This document shows, piece by piece, positions 1 through 6,082 of a stretch of 7,062 nucleotides of DNA. The notes beneath the pieces are model-generated. The model made no database searches. It saw nothing but the letters and a program-made list of their open reading frames with translations, and was not told where the DNA came from. The position numbers were made by a program, and so were the translations under genes. Numbering within the stretch: position 1 is the first letter of the stretch; every line of letters begins with the position of its first letter. Origin of the DNA: Spirochaetaceae bacterium (GTDB lineage Bacteria; Spirochaetota; Spirochaetia; Treponematales; Breznakiellaceae); the NCBI GenBank assembly GCA_031280705.1, contig JAITGJ010000251.1, positions 1 to 7,062 on the forward strand. The letters are read 5' to 3'.

Positions 1-19
1 ATTTTTCCAAAATTTCCCT

Positions 20-45
20 TAAGATTTATTTTGAGAGACCGATAA
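20..45 (+). promoter_or_regulatory. Candidate sigma-28 (FliA-type) flagellar promoter upstream of fliS
   Basis: The -10-like element at 38-45 reads ACCGATAA, matching the bacterial sigma-28 consensus GCCGATAA at 7 of 8 positions. TAAG at 20-23 is a 3 of 4 match to the TAAA -35 core. The spacer is 14 bases, one shorter than the usual 15. Sigma-28 promoters typically drive late flagellar genes, which fits fliS immediately downstream. The same AT-rich stretch could also be read as a weak housekeeping promoter (TTAAGA at 19-24 with TAAAAA at 43-48), so the sigma class is inference. Confidence 0.42.
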
Positions 46-103
46 AAAAGGGTAGGTCTATGTTTTGCCGTACCGGCGGCGCCGGGGCGGGAGCGTGGAA
101 CTC

Positions 104-110
104 GAGGAGG
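104..110 (+). promoter_or_regulatory. Strong ribosome binding site that fixes the fliS start
   Basis: GAGGAGG sits 5 bases before the GTG at 116. It is much the best Shine-Dalgarno match near the start of this reading frame. It decides for GTG 116 over the upstream in-frame TTG at 65, which would add 17 residues (Arg- and Gly-rich) not expected at a FliS N-terminus. Confidence 0.8.
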
Positions 111-115
111 TAATT

Positions 116-601
116 GTGGCATACGCCAGCGTATCATCCGCGTACCGGGAAACGAGGATTAAAACCGCCAGTCAGGGGCAGCTTATCGTGATGCTCTACG
201 ATGCGGTGGTGAAGCAGCTCGACAAGGGACTCGAACTTTTGCGGCCGTCCGCCGGAGGCCAGAACACCGGAACCGGGCGGGCGGGCCGGGGAAACCGGAA
301 ACTCGCGCCCGGCTCCATCGAAAAAATAGGTAAAAACATACTCAAAGCCCAGGAAATAATTACAGAATTGATGGTTTCCCTTGATTTTGACGCCGGAGGA
401 GAGATCGCGCGGAATCTGTTTTCGCTGTATACATGGTTCAACCAGGAACTCCTTGAGGCGAATATCTCCCATGACGCGCGGCGGATACTGGTTGTACGAA
501 ATATGGTTGATGATCTTCGCGGCGCCTGGAGCGAAGCCTCGGCGAAAACTGCCGCCGCAGGCATGGAACGGCCCCTCGTGGGCGTCAATATTGCCGGTTA
601 G
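116..601 (+). CDS. fliS: Flagellar export chaperone FliS, with a Gly/Arg-rich loop insertion
   Basis: FliS is the cytoplasmic chaperone that binds the C-terminus of flagellin, blocks its premature polymerisation and delivers it to the flagellar type III export gate. The 161-residue product starts at GTG 116. Its N-terminus shows the family signature: Y10-R-E-T, then K16-T-A-S-x-G, L23-I-V-M-L-Y-D29. The second helix (about 67-89) carries I68-E-K-I and A78-Q-E-I-I-T-E-L. The last helices include L104-Y-x-W-F-N and the stretch around A121-V131 before D132-D-L and W138. Usual FliS length is roughly 125-135 residues. The excess lies mainly in a Gly/Arg/Asn-rich insertion at about residues 43-66, between helices 1 and 2, plus a short Ala/Gly tail. 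The gene is followed after 8 bases by a flgN-like gene, consistent with a late flagellar operon. The family call is secure; the role of the insertion is unknown. Confidence 0.94.
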   Translation: MAYASVSSAYRETRIKTASQGQLIVMLYDAVVKQLDKGLELLRPSAGGQNTGTGRAGRGNRKLAPGSIEKIGKNILKAQEIITELMVSLDFDAGGEIARNLFSLYTWFNQELLEANISHDARRILVVRNMVDDLRGAWSEASAKTAAAGMERPLVGVNIAG

Positions 602-609
602 CAGGAACT

Positions 610-1383
610 ATGGCCAAAAGAGCGGCGAAATCCGGCGCGGGAAGCGCAGGCGGGACCCGTCCCGCGGGCAGAACCCGGACAGGATCGGCAAAGTCCGCTC
701 CGGACAAGTCCGCGCCGGACAAGTCTGTTTCGGACAAGTCCGGCACAGAGAAAGCGGCGCCGGGTAAGGCCCCTTTGGGCCGGGCCGCCGCCGGCAAATC
801 CACCGCGGACAGAGCAAAAGCCGCCCCGGCCAGCCCTGGGGAAAGGCCGGGTACGCCGCGCCGCGCACGGACGGAAGCGCCCAGCGATGCCGAAGTACAG
901 GAACGCGTTCTTGTGCTGAGGCGGTTTCGGGAATTGCTCAAAACCCAGCGGGACCGGTTCAGGCAGTACCTTGAGGTTCTGGAAAAACAGCAAAACCTTA
1001 TCGAAGGCGAATGGGCGGCGTCCACGGGCGATGAGCTTGAAGCCCATGTCAATCTGGAAAGCCGGATCGTTGCCGATATTTTTTCGATTCAAAAAGTTAT
1101 CGATCCTTTGGAACGGATGCTTGACGTTTCGTATCCCGCCGGAAAACGTCCGGGCCGCCGGGCCAGACCCAAAAAGGACGAGGCCGCCGGGGACCTTAAA
1201 ACATCACTTGAAAATTTGCGCGGAGAAGCCGCGGCCCTCCTGGAGCGGAATCGCGCGCTTCTTTCCAAAAAAATGGAAAAGGTTCAGGAGGAAATCAAAA
1301 TCCTCGCCAAAAATCCCTACCGGAAGGGACGCTCCGTGTATGGCGAAACTCCCGCGCCAACCCTCATTGATATAGAAGGATAA
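610..1383 (+). CDS. FlgN-like flagellar chaperone with a Lys/Ala/Pro-rich repeat tail at the N-terminus
   Basis: The 257-residue product has two parts. Residues 1-95 are low-complexity and strongly basic (Lys, Arg, Ala, Pro, Ser, Gly), including nine pentapeptide-like units ending in Lys or Arg at 24-68. Residues about 96-257 are predicted helical and resemble FlgN, the chaperone for the hook-filament junction proteins FlgK and FlgL. This part has a long amphipathic helix (L101-V-L-R-R-F-R-E-L-L), an acidic turn near E122-D130, a second helix ending at R165-M-L, a short basic linker at about 176-194, and a C-terminal helix with N214-R-A-L-L followed by N235-P-Y-R and R241-S-V-Y-G. ATG 610 has AGGA at 603-606, a close spacing of 3 bases; no later start would keep the full helical domain and have a good ribosome site. 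The position right after fliS supports a flagellar chaperone role. FlgN assignment is by pattern and context; a general coiled-coil flagellar protein is the alternative. Confidence 0.7.
   Translation: MAKRAAKSGAGSAGGTRPAGRTRTGSAKSAPDKSAPDKSVSDKSGTEKAAPGKAPLGRAAAGKSTADRAKAAPASPGERPGTPRRARTEAPSDAEVQERVLVLRRFRELLKTQRDRFRQYLEVLEKQQNLIEGEWAASTGDELEAHVNLESRIVADIFSIQKVIDPLERMLDVSYPAGKRPGRRARPKKDEAAGDLKTSLENLRGEAAALLERNRALLSKKMEKVQEEIKILAKNPYRKGRSVYGETPAPTLIDIEG
679..813 (+). repeat. Tandem 15-base repeats coding for Lys/Arg-ended pentapeptides
   Basis: Nine consecutive 15-base units inside the flgN-like gene encode the pentapeptides TGSAK, SAPDK, SAPDK, SVSDK, SGTEK, AAPGK, APLGR, AAAGK and STADR. 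The DNA is most alike in units two to four (694-738), which share TCNGNNNCGGACAAG; later units have diverged but keep the basic residue at position five. The pattern looks like past tandem duplication with decay. Similar Ala/Lys/Pro/Ser tails occur in histone-H1-like bacterial proteins, so nonspecific binding to nucleic acid or acidic surfaces is possible but is only inference. Confidence 0.8.
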
Positions 1384-1401
1384 AGCCGCTATCATCAAAG
1401 G

Positions 1402-4281
1402 GTGAAACCGCCCCTCTATATTGTTGACGCCTACGGGCTTATTTATCGTTCCTACTTTGCTTTCCTGGCTCATCCTTTGCTCAATGCCGCGGGGAATAAC
1501 ATTTCCGCCCTGTTTGGTTTTGCCCGCACGGTTACAACGCTCATTGATGATGGCGTTCCCGCAGTGGGCAATGACCACCACGTTAAACGTCTCGTGGCGG
1601 TGTTTGATTCCCTTTTGCCCACATTCCGGCACAAAAAATATCCGGCGTACAAAGCGACACGGCAGAAAACCCCGGAGGATCTGCACGATCAGGTGCCGCT
1701 GGTGGAAGAATTTCTTTCCGCGCTGGGCGTGGACTCACTGCGGGCCGACGGGTTTGAGGCCGACGATATTATTGCCACGCTGGTGAAAAAATGCCGGGCG
1801 GAAAAACGTCAGTGTTACATACTTTCCGCGGACAAGGACCTCCTCCAGCTTGTGGGAGACGGCGTATGGGAACTCCGGCCCCGCAAGGGTTCTCTCGGCG
1901 ACGGAAATCCTGCGGGAGCGCCGCAGGGCGGCGGCCTCAACTATGAGTTGATGGGGCCGGAAGAAATAAAGGCCGAATGGGGCGTTCCCCCGGAAAAAGT
2001 GCTGGACCTGCTTTCCCTGGTGGGGGACGCCTCCGACAATGTGCCCGGCGTCAAGGGTATCGGTGAAAAAACAGCCGTCAAACTGATGGCCCGCTACGGT
2101 TCGCTTGAAGAAATTTACGAGAATATTGCCGGTATTGAGGGCGCTATAGGCAAAAAGCTGGCCCAGGGACAGGAAAGCGCCTTTTTCGCCCGTGAACTTA
2201 TTGCGCTGGACAGCGGCGTACCCCTTGCCGTGAAAGACCTTGAGGAATTTTCCATTGAAAAACTTGACCGTGCCGCCGCCGCCGTGGTACTTCTCCGGGA
2301 AGGCATAAAGCAGGTTGCCCGCCAGCTTGATCCCCGGGCCCGGTCCGCCGAAGGCGAACGCTCACACGGCACGGCATTCTGGGCGATCTCAAGGGCGTCT
2401 TCCATTTCCGCCGGAGCGCCCGGCGAAGAAGCGGCCCAAAAACCCGTCGTGGACCCCGCCCTTTTGGGGCCGGGAACGTACCGCGCCGTGCTGGATATTG
2501 CGGAGCTTGAGTCCATCCTGAAAGCGGGACGGAAAAACGGCGTAATCGCGTTTGATTTTGAGACTGATGGGCTTGACGCCTGGAACGCCAAACCCATCGG
2601 CATAAGTCTCGCCGTCAAGAGCAAGGAGGCCGTGTACGTTCCTGTCGTGTCCCACCGGGGCACGCGGGCCGGCGGCATGGACAATGCCCCCTTTATCGAG
2701 CCGGGCCGGGTGCGGGATCTCCTTCTGCCCCTGTTTGCCGATCCGGACATGACCATCATCGCCCACAACGCAAAATTCGATTACAAGGTTTCCCGCGGCT
2801 GGGGCGTTCCCCGCTGGGACTGCCGGATCTGGGACACCATGGTGGCCGCCTGGGTGGACGACAGCGATCGGGGGAATTATTCACTTGATTTCCTTGCGGC
2901 GTTGCATTTTGATTACAACGCCCTTGCCTATAACGATGTCGTTCCGCGCGGCTGGACCTTTGAGCAGGTCGATCTTGAAACGGCGGTCCGGTATTCCGCG
3001 GAGGACGCGGACCTCTGTTTCAGAATGAAAACGATGCTCGAAAAACGCCTTGCCGCGCCGGGGGCCGCCGCCCTGTTTTACAATCTTGAAATGCCCCTGC
3101 TCCCCGTGCTCGCGGAAATGGAAGGGGTGGGCATCAAAATCGACCCCGCCGCCCTTGAGAAGTACGGGATAGAACTTGCCGGAGAGCTCAAAGAAATTGA
3201 GCGAAAAGCCTACGACATGGTGGGGCATACCTTTAACCTGGGATCCACCAAACAACTCCAGGAGGTACTGTTCCGGGAGCGGAAACTTATTCCCGGCAAA
3301 AAAACCAAAACCGGCTACTCCACCGATGTGGCCGTGCTGGAGGAGCTTGCCCGGGTGGATCCCGTTCCCGCGCTCATTCTTCGCCACCGGACGCTTGCAA
3401 AGCTTAAATCTACCTACGTGGATACGCTCGCGGCCCAGGCGGGAAAAAACCAGCGGATCCACACCAATTTTGTGCAGACCGGCACGGCCACGGGCCGTCT
3501 TTCCAGCCGGGAGCCCAATTTGCAGAATATTCCCATCCGGGACGAAGAAGGCCGCCGCATCCGCGCGGCGTTTATTGCCGAAGCGGATCACGTGCTTATT
3601 TCCGCGGATTACAGCCAGATTGAGCTGGTGGTGCTGGCCCATCTTTCAGGCGATGAAAACCTCATCACGGCCTTTCAGGAGGGGAAAGATGTCCACTCCC
3701 GGACAGCCTCGTTGATTTTCGGGATACGCGAAAGTGATATTGACGGCAACCAGCGGCGCATCGCAAAAACCATCAACTTTGGGGTGATGTACGGAATGAG
3801 CGCCTACCGCCTCGCCAGTGAACTCGGCATCAGCCGCGCCGAAGCCACGGAATTTATTGCGGCCTATTTCCGGACCTACGCGGGCGTAAAGCGGCTGGTT
3901 GGGGAACTGATCAAAAAAACCGAAGAAACGGGATACGCCTCCACGATACTGGGCCGGCGGCGGTATATCCGCGCCATCAATTCCCGCAACAAAACCGAAA
4001 AAGCCGCGGCGGAACGTGTCGCGGTTAATACGCCGATTCAGGGGTCCGCGGCGGACATCGTAAAAACCGCCATGCTCAAGCTGGACCGCCGCCTCGCCGA
4101 GACTGCCTCGCCCGCGCGGCTTCTTTTGCAGGTGCACGACGAACTGATCCTTGAGTGTCCCAAAAACGGGGCGGAAGAGGCCGCGCTCCTCGTGCGGAAC
4201 GTGATGGAAAACGCGGTAACGCTGTCCGTTCCCCTGCGGGTCAGCGTGGAAACGGGCAAACGCTGGGGCGATTTTCATTAG
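1402..4281 (+). CDS. polA: DNA polymerase I (5' nuclease, 3'-5' proofreading and polymerase domains)
   Basis: DNA polymerase I fills gaps, removes RNA primers from Okazaki fragments and works in excision repair. The 959-residue product has all three domains. The 5' nuclease (about 1-310) keeps its metal ligands: D9, E119, D121, D122, D144, D146, D209 and D212. The proofreading exonuclease (about 370-560) keeps D385-x-E387, N456/D460 and Y531/D535, so it looks active. The polymerase domain has motif A with D736 and steric-gate E741, the O-helix with R785, K789, F793 and Y797, and motif C with H912-D913-E914. F793 predicts discrimination against dideoxynucleotides, as in E. coli. Oddities are V743 where E. 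coli and Taq have Arg (E. coli R712), and Gly-rich extra loops near residues 52-58 and 162-178. GTG 1402 is the only plausible start: a stop of the same frame lies at 1381-1383, and the protein begins just before the Y-I-V-D strand. Its ribosome site is poor (AAAGG abuts the GTG), suggesting coupling to the gene 18 bases upstream. Confidence 0.99.
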   Translation: MKPPLYIVDAYGLIYRSYFAFLAHPLLNAAGNNISALFGFARTVTTLIDDGVPAVGNDHHVKRLVAVFDSLLPTFRHKKYPAYKATRQKTPEDLHDQVPLVEEFLSALGVDSLRADGFEADDIIATLVKKCRAEKRQCYILSADKDLLQLVGDGVWELRPRKGSLGDGNPAGAPQGGGLNYELMGPEEIKAEWGVPPEKVLDLLSLVGDASDNVPGVKGIGEKTAVKLMARYGSLEEIYENIAGIEGAIGKKLAQGQESAFFARELIALDSGVPLAVKDLEEFSIEKLDRAAAAVVLLREGIKQVARQLDPRARSAEGERSHGTAFWAISRASSISAGAPGEEAAQKPVVDPALLGPGTYRAVLDIAELESILKAGRKNGVIAFDFETDGLDAWNAKPIGISLAVKSKEAVYVPVVSHRGTRAGGMDNAPFIEPGRVRDLLLPLFADPDMTIIAHNAKFDYKVSRGWGVPRWDCRIWDTMVAAWVDDSDRGNYSLDFLAALHFDYNALAYNDVVPRGWTFEQVDLETAVRYSAEDADLCFRMKTMLEKRLAAPGAAALFYNLEMPLLPVLAEMEGVGIKIDPAALEKYGIELAGELKEIERKAYDMVGHTFNLGSTKQLQEVLFRERKLIPGKKTKTGYSTDVAVLEELARVDPVPALILRHRTLAKLKSTYVDTLAAQAGKNQRIHTNFVQTGTATGRLSSREPNLQNIPIRDEEGRRIRAAFIAEADHVLISADYSQIELVVLAHLSGDENLITAFQEGKDVHSRTASLIFGIRESDIDGNQRRIAKTINFGVMYGMSAYRLASELGISRAEATEFIAAYFRTYAGVKRLVGELIKKTEETGYASTILGRRRYIRAINSRNKTEKAAAERVAVNTPIQGSAADIVKTAMLKLDRRLAETASPARLLLQVHDELILECPKNGAEEAALLVRNVMENAVTLSVPLRVSVETGKRWGDFH

Positions 4282-4299
4282 CCCGATCCATGCGGGCTA
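4279..4299 (+). other. Hairpin over the polA stop codon
   Basis: TAGCCCG at 4279-4285 is perfectly complementary to CGGGCTA at 4293-4299, with a 7-base loop. The stem includes the polA TAG stop. No T-run follows, so it is not a standard intrinsic terminator. It could stabilise the 3' end of the polA message, pause transcription, or be chance in GC-rich sequence. The rest of the 107-base gap to the next start shows only a strong ribosome binding site at its right edge and no convincing promoter. Confidence 0.45.
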
Positions 4300-4376
4300 C
4301 GCGGCAATCTCCGCGGCGGATGCCAGGCGATGCTGTGCTGGACGCGGCGGATGCAGCATTGTATCTGCCTCATTAC

Positions 4377-4383
4377 AAGGAGG
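4377..4383 (+). promoter_or_regulatory. Strong ribosome binding site that fixes the start of the TPR/SUFU gene
   Basis: AAGGAGG is a near-perfect Shine-Dalgarno sequence, 5 bases before ATG 4389 and only 2 before ATG 4386. It argues against longer readings of the same frame from ATG 4290, or from ATG 4155 inside polA, neither of which has a comparable site. Confidence 0.8.
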
Positions 4384-4388
4384 CCATG

Positions 4389-5444
4389 ATGAATGGCGAA
4401 GACCGGGCAAAACTGATACGCACACTGGAGACCTGGCACGCCCGGGACAAGCACAAAAAAATCGCCGCGGCCATTGAAAAAATTGATCCGGGCGAATGGG
4501 ACTACGGCATCGTCAGTTGTTACGCCCGCGCCCTCAATAACCTTTCCCGCTACGAAGAGGCCCTTGCGGTGCTCCTTCCCCTCCGGCAGGAAGGCGCGGA
4601 AGACGGCAAGTGGCATTTCCGGGTGGGGTATGCCCTGTATTTCCTGGGCCGGGAGGCCGAAGCGGCGGAGTATTTTCGCGCGGCTATTGACCACGGCGAT
4701 AATGATGAAAGCACGGTGAGTTTTCTTAACGCAAGCCTTGGGGAGGCCGAAGACCGGCGTCAGGGAAAGGACGTGTATCACCCGGAACTGTATACGGAGG
4801 ATCAGCTTGACCGCCTTGAGGATCATATCGTGCGCTATTTTGGATCATTCAAAAATGTGTTTCATGAGCTTGCCTCGCCGGATATTCATGTTGATATTGC
4901 CGTTGTCGAACCCACCAAAAAGCGCAATTACTACACGCTGGTAACGATGGGCATGGGCGCCCGCGTGATGGACGTTCCGCCCGGACTGGAACATAGTGAG
5001 CGGGCGGAACTCTTGATATGCCTCCCCGCGGACTGGAATCTTGCGGAAGACGCCCTTTCCGATGAAAAATGGTACTGGCCTCTGCGCTGGCTTAAACTGC
5101 TCGCCCGCCTGCCCGCCGGCGAAAACACCTGGCTGGGCTGGGGCCACACCGTGCCCGCCGGACAGCCGCTTGCGGAAAATACCGCTTTGAGCGGCGTTCT
5201 CCTCCTCAATCCCGGCGCGTTTGGCGCGGATGCCGGCGCCTGTGAAATTGCCGAAGGCGCGATCAATTTTTATCAGGTTATTCCCCTGTATGATGAAGAA
5301 ATGGAATTCAAAATCAACAACAGCACAGAAAATCTGCTCGATTTTTTTGATGACCAGATGCTTGCCTGTGTTGATATTAACAGAAGAAACCTTTGCAAGG
5401 GCTGGAAAGATTTTTCCCTCAAAAAATTCAACCTTGCTGAATAA
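4389..5444 (+). CDS. TPR and suppressor-of-fused (SUFU) domain protein, function unknown
   Basis: The 351-residue product has no signal peptide or membrane segment, so it is probably cytoplasmic. Residues about 38-67 and 73-106 look like two tetratricopeptide repeats: Y45-A-x-A-L-x-N-L-x-R-Y-E-E-A-L, then G80-Y-A-L-Y-F-L-G-R-E-x-E-A-A-E-Y-F. TPRs mediate protein-protein contacts. From about 144 to 345 the sequence resembles the SUFU family: I147-V-R-Y-F-G at the entry, D165-I-H-V-D-I, the strand near Y182-T-L-V-T-M-G-M-G, E207-L-L-I-C-L-P-x-D-W, W228-Y-W-P-L-R-W-L-K, and W248-L-G-W-G-H-T. Bacterial SUFU-family proteins have been proposed as immunity proteins against polymorphic toxins (Zhang, Iyer and Aravind 2011), but no toxin gene is visible here and housekeeping neighbours make that role uncertain. 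ATG 4389 is preferred from the AAGGAGG spacing; ATG 4386 is the near alternative. Confidence 0.86.
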   Translation: MNGEDRAKLIRTLETWHARDKHKKIAAAIEKIDPGEWDYGIVSCYARALNNLSRYEEALAVLLPLRQEGAEDGKWHFRVGYALYFLGREAEAAEYFRAAIDHGDNDESTVSFLNASLGEAEDRRQGKDVYHPELYTEDQLDRLEDHIVRYFGSFKNVFHELASPDIHVDIAVVEPTKKRNYYTLVTMGMGARVMDVPPGLEHSERAELLICLPADWNLAEDALSDEKWYWPLRWLKLLARLPAGENTWLGWGHTVPAGQPLAENTALSGVLLLNPGAFGADAGACEIAEGAINFYQVIPLYDEEMEFKINNSTENLLDFFDDQMLACVDINRRNLCKGWKDFSLKKFNLAE

Positions 5445-5465
5445 CGAATAATCCGGCGGTCCGGA

Positions 5466-6080
5466 ATGGAAAACGGCGGCACAAAAAAAGTGATAGGACT
5501 CGCGGGGCTTATGTGCGCGGGGAAGAATTACGCCGCGTCTTTGCTCGAAAAGCGCGGCATTCCCGTACTGGACGTGGACCGTCTTGGACACGAAGCGCTC
5601 CGTACCGAAAAAGCCGCCGTTGCCGCGCGGTTTGGGGACGGCGTTCTGGACGGCGCGGGGGAAGTTGACCGCAAAAAACTCGCGTCAGTTGTATTTGGGA
5701 AGCCTGAAGAACTCGCCGCCCTTGAGGCTATCGTTCATCCTGCGGTAAACCGTCTCACCACGGCATGGATAGAACGTCAGGCCGCCTCCTGCGTGATCAA
5801 CGCCGCGCTCCTCCACCGGTCCGCCGCCTTTACGCGGCTTGACGCCATTATCCTGGTAGAAGCCTGGCTCCCCGTCCGCCTCTTCCGCGCGCGTAAACGC
5901 GATAGGCTCCCCTGGTCCGTCATCCTCAAGCGCTTCCATGCCCAGCGCCGCTTCATCGCTCAATATTTGTCCAGAGAAACCGATATTTATAGCGTGTATA
6001 ACAATCCCCTGGGGCCGGGCGTTGACGCCCAGCTTGAAGGGATAATCTCCCGGCTTGGTTTATGGGAAATGGTGCAATAA
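5466..6080 (+). CDS. coaE: Dephospho-CoA kinase, with a variant P-loop
   Basis: CoaE phosphorylates the 3'-hydroxyl of the ribose of dephospho-CoA with ATP, the last step of coenzyme A synthesis in the cytoplasm. The 204-residue length is normal. An N-terminal strand (V9-I-G-L) leads into the P-loop G14-L-M-C-A-G-K20-N21, where Asn stands in place of the usual Ser/Thr. D36-x-D38 corresponds to the family DxD element that helps bind dephospho-CoA. Further family marks are D68-R and L72 with V75-V-F, the L86-E-x-I-V-H-P92 segment, the R138-R147 lid region and R156-x-x-x-Q160. The segment normally reading PLL[FV]E is A114-L-L-H-R118 here. ATG 5466 has only a weak ribosome site (GGCGG at 5454-5458). 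The gene follows the SUFU gene after 21 bases and is followed after 2 bases by the SPOR gene, so co-transcription is likely. The overall fold match is strong; the Asn and the altered LLHR segment make it divergent. Confidence 0.93.
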   Translation: MENGGTKKVIGLAGLMCAGKNYAASLLEKRGIPVLDVDRLGHEALRTEKAAVAARFGDGVLDGAGEVDRKKLASVVFGKPEELAALEAIVHPAVNRLTTAWIERQAASCVINAALLHRSAAFTRLDAIILVEAWLPVRLFRARKRDRLPWSVILKRFHAQRRFIAQYLSRETDIYSVYNNPLGPGVDAQLEGIISRLGLWEMVQ

Positions 6081-6082
6081 AT

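Noticed and set aside
65..115. Extended fliS start at TTG 65
   Set aside because: It would add 17 residues rich in Arg and Gly before the conserved N-terminus; GTG 116 has a far better ribosome site at ideal spacing.
679..813. Repeats in the flgN-like gene as a CRISPR array
   Set aside because: The units are 15 bases with no unique spacers and stay in frame as pentapeptides, so this is a coding repeat.
2115..2768. A 217-codon open frame on the minus strand within polA
   Set aside because: Its composition (Ser/Arg/Ala-rich) is typical of a shadow frame and polA is clearly the coding strand here.
2881..3642. A 253-codon open frame on the minus strand within polA
   Set aside because: It lies entirely opposite polA catalytic motifs, has no recognisable domain, and long antisense frames are common in GC-rich coding DNA.
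4155..4388. Longer starts (ATG 4155 or ATG 4290) for the TPR/SUFU gene
   Set aside because: The first overlaps the end of polA, the second lacks a ribosome site, and the added residues do not look like part of a fold; AAGGAGG points to ATG 4389.
4282..4388. Promoter in the gap after polA
   Set aside because: I see no convincing -35/-10 pair; the only clear signal is the ribosome binding site.
5483..5489. Run of seven A near the coaE start as a phase-variation tract
   Set aside because: Seven A is short for slippage-based switching and encodes an ordinary Lys-Lys pair; an essential enzyme is an unlikely target.
5608..6060. CoaE as a pseudogene because of its altered P-loop and PLL[FV]E segment
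   Set aside because: The frame is intact at the normal length, and the other family segments are preserved, so a divergent functional enzyme is more likely.
6062..6082. Alternative SPOR gene start at ATG 6062 overlapping coaE
   Set aside because: It adds only seven residues before the charged N-terminus of the signal anchor and has no better ribosome site; it cannot be fully excluded.
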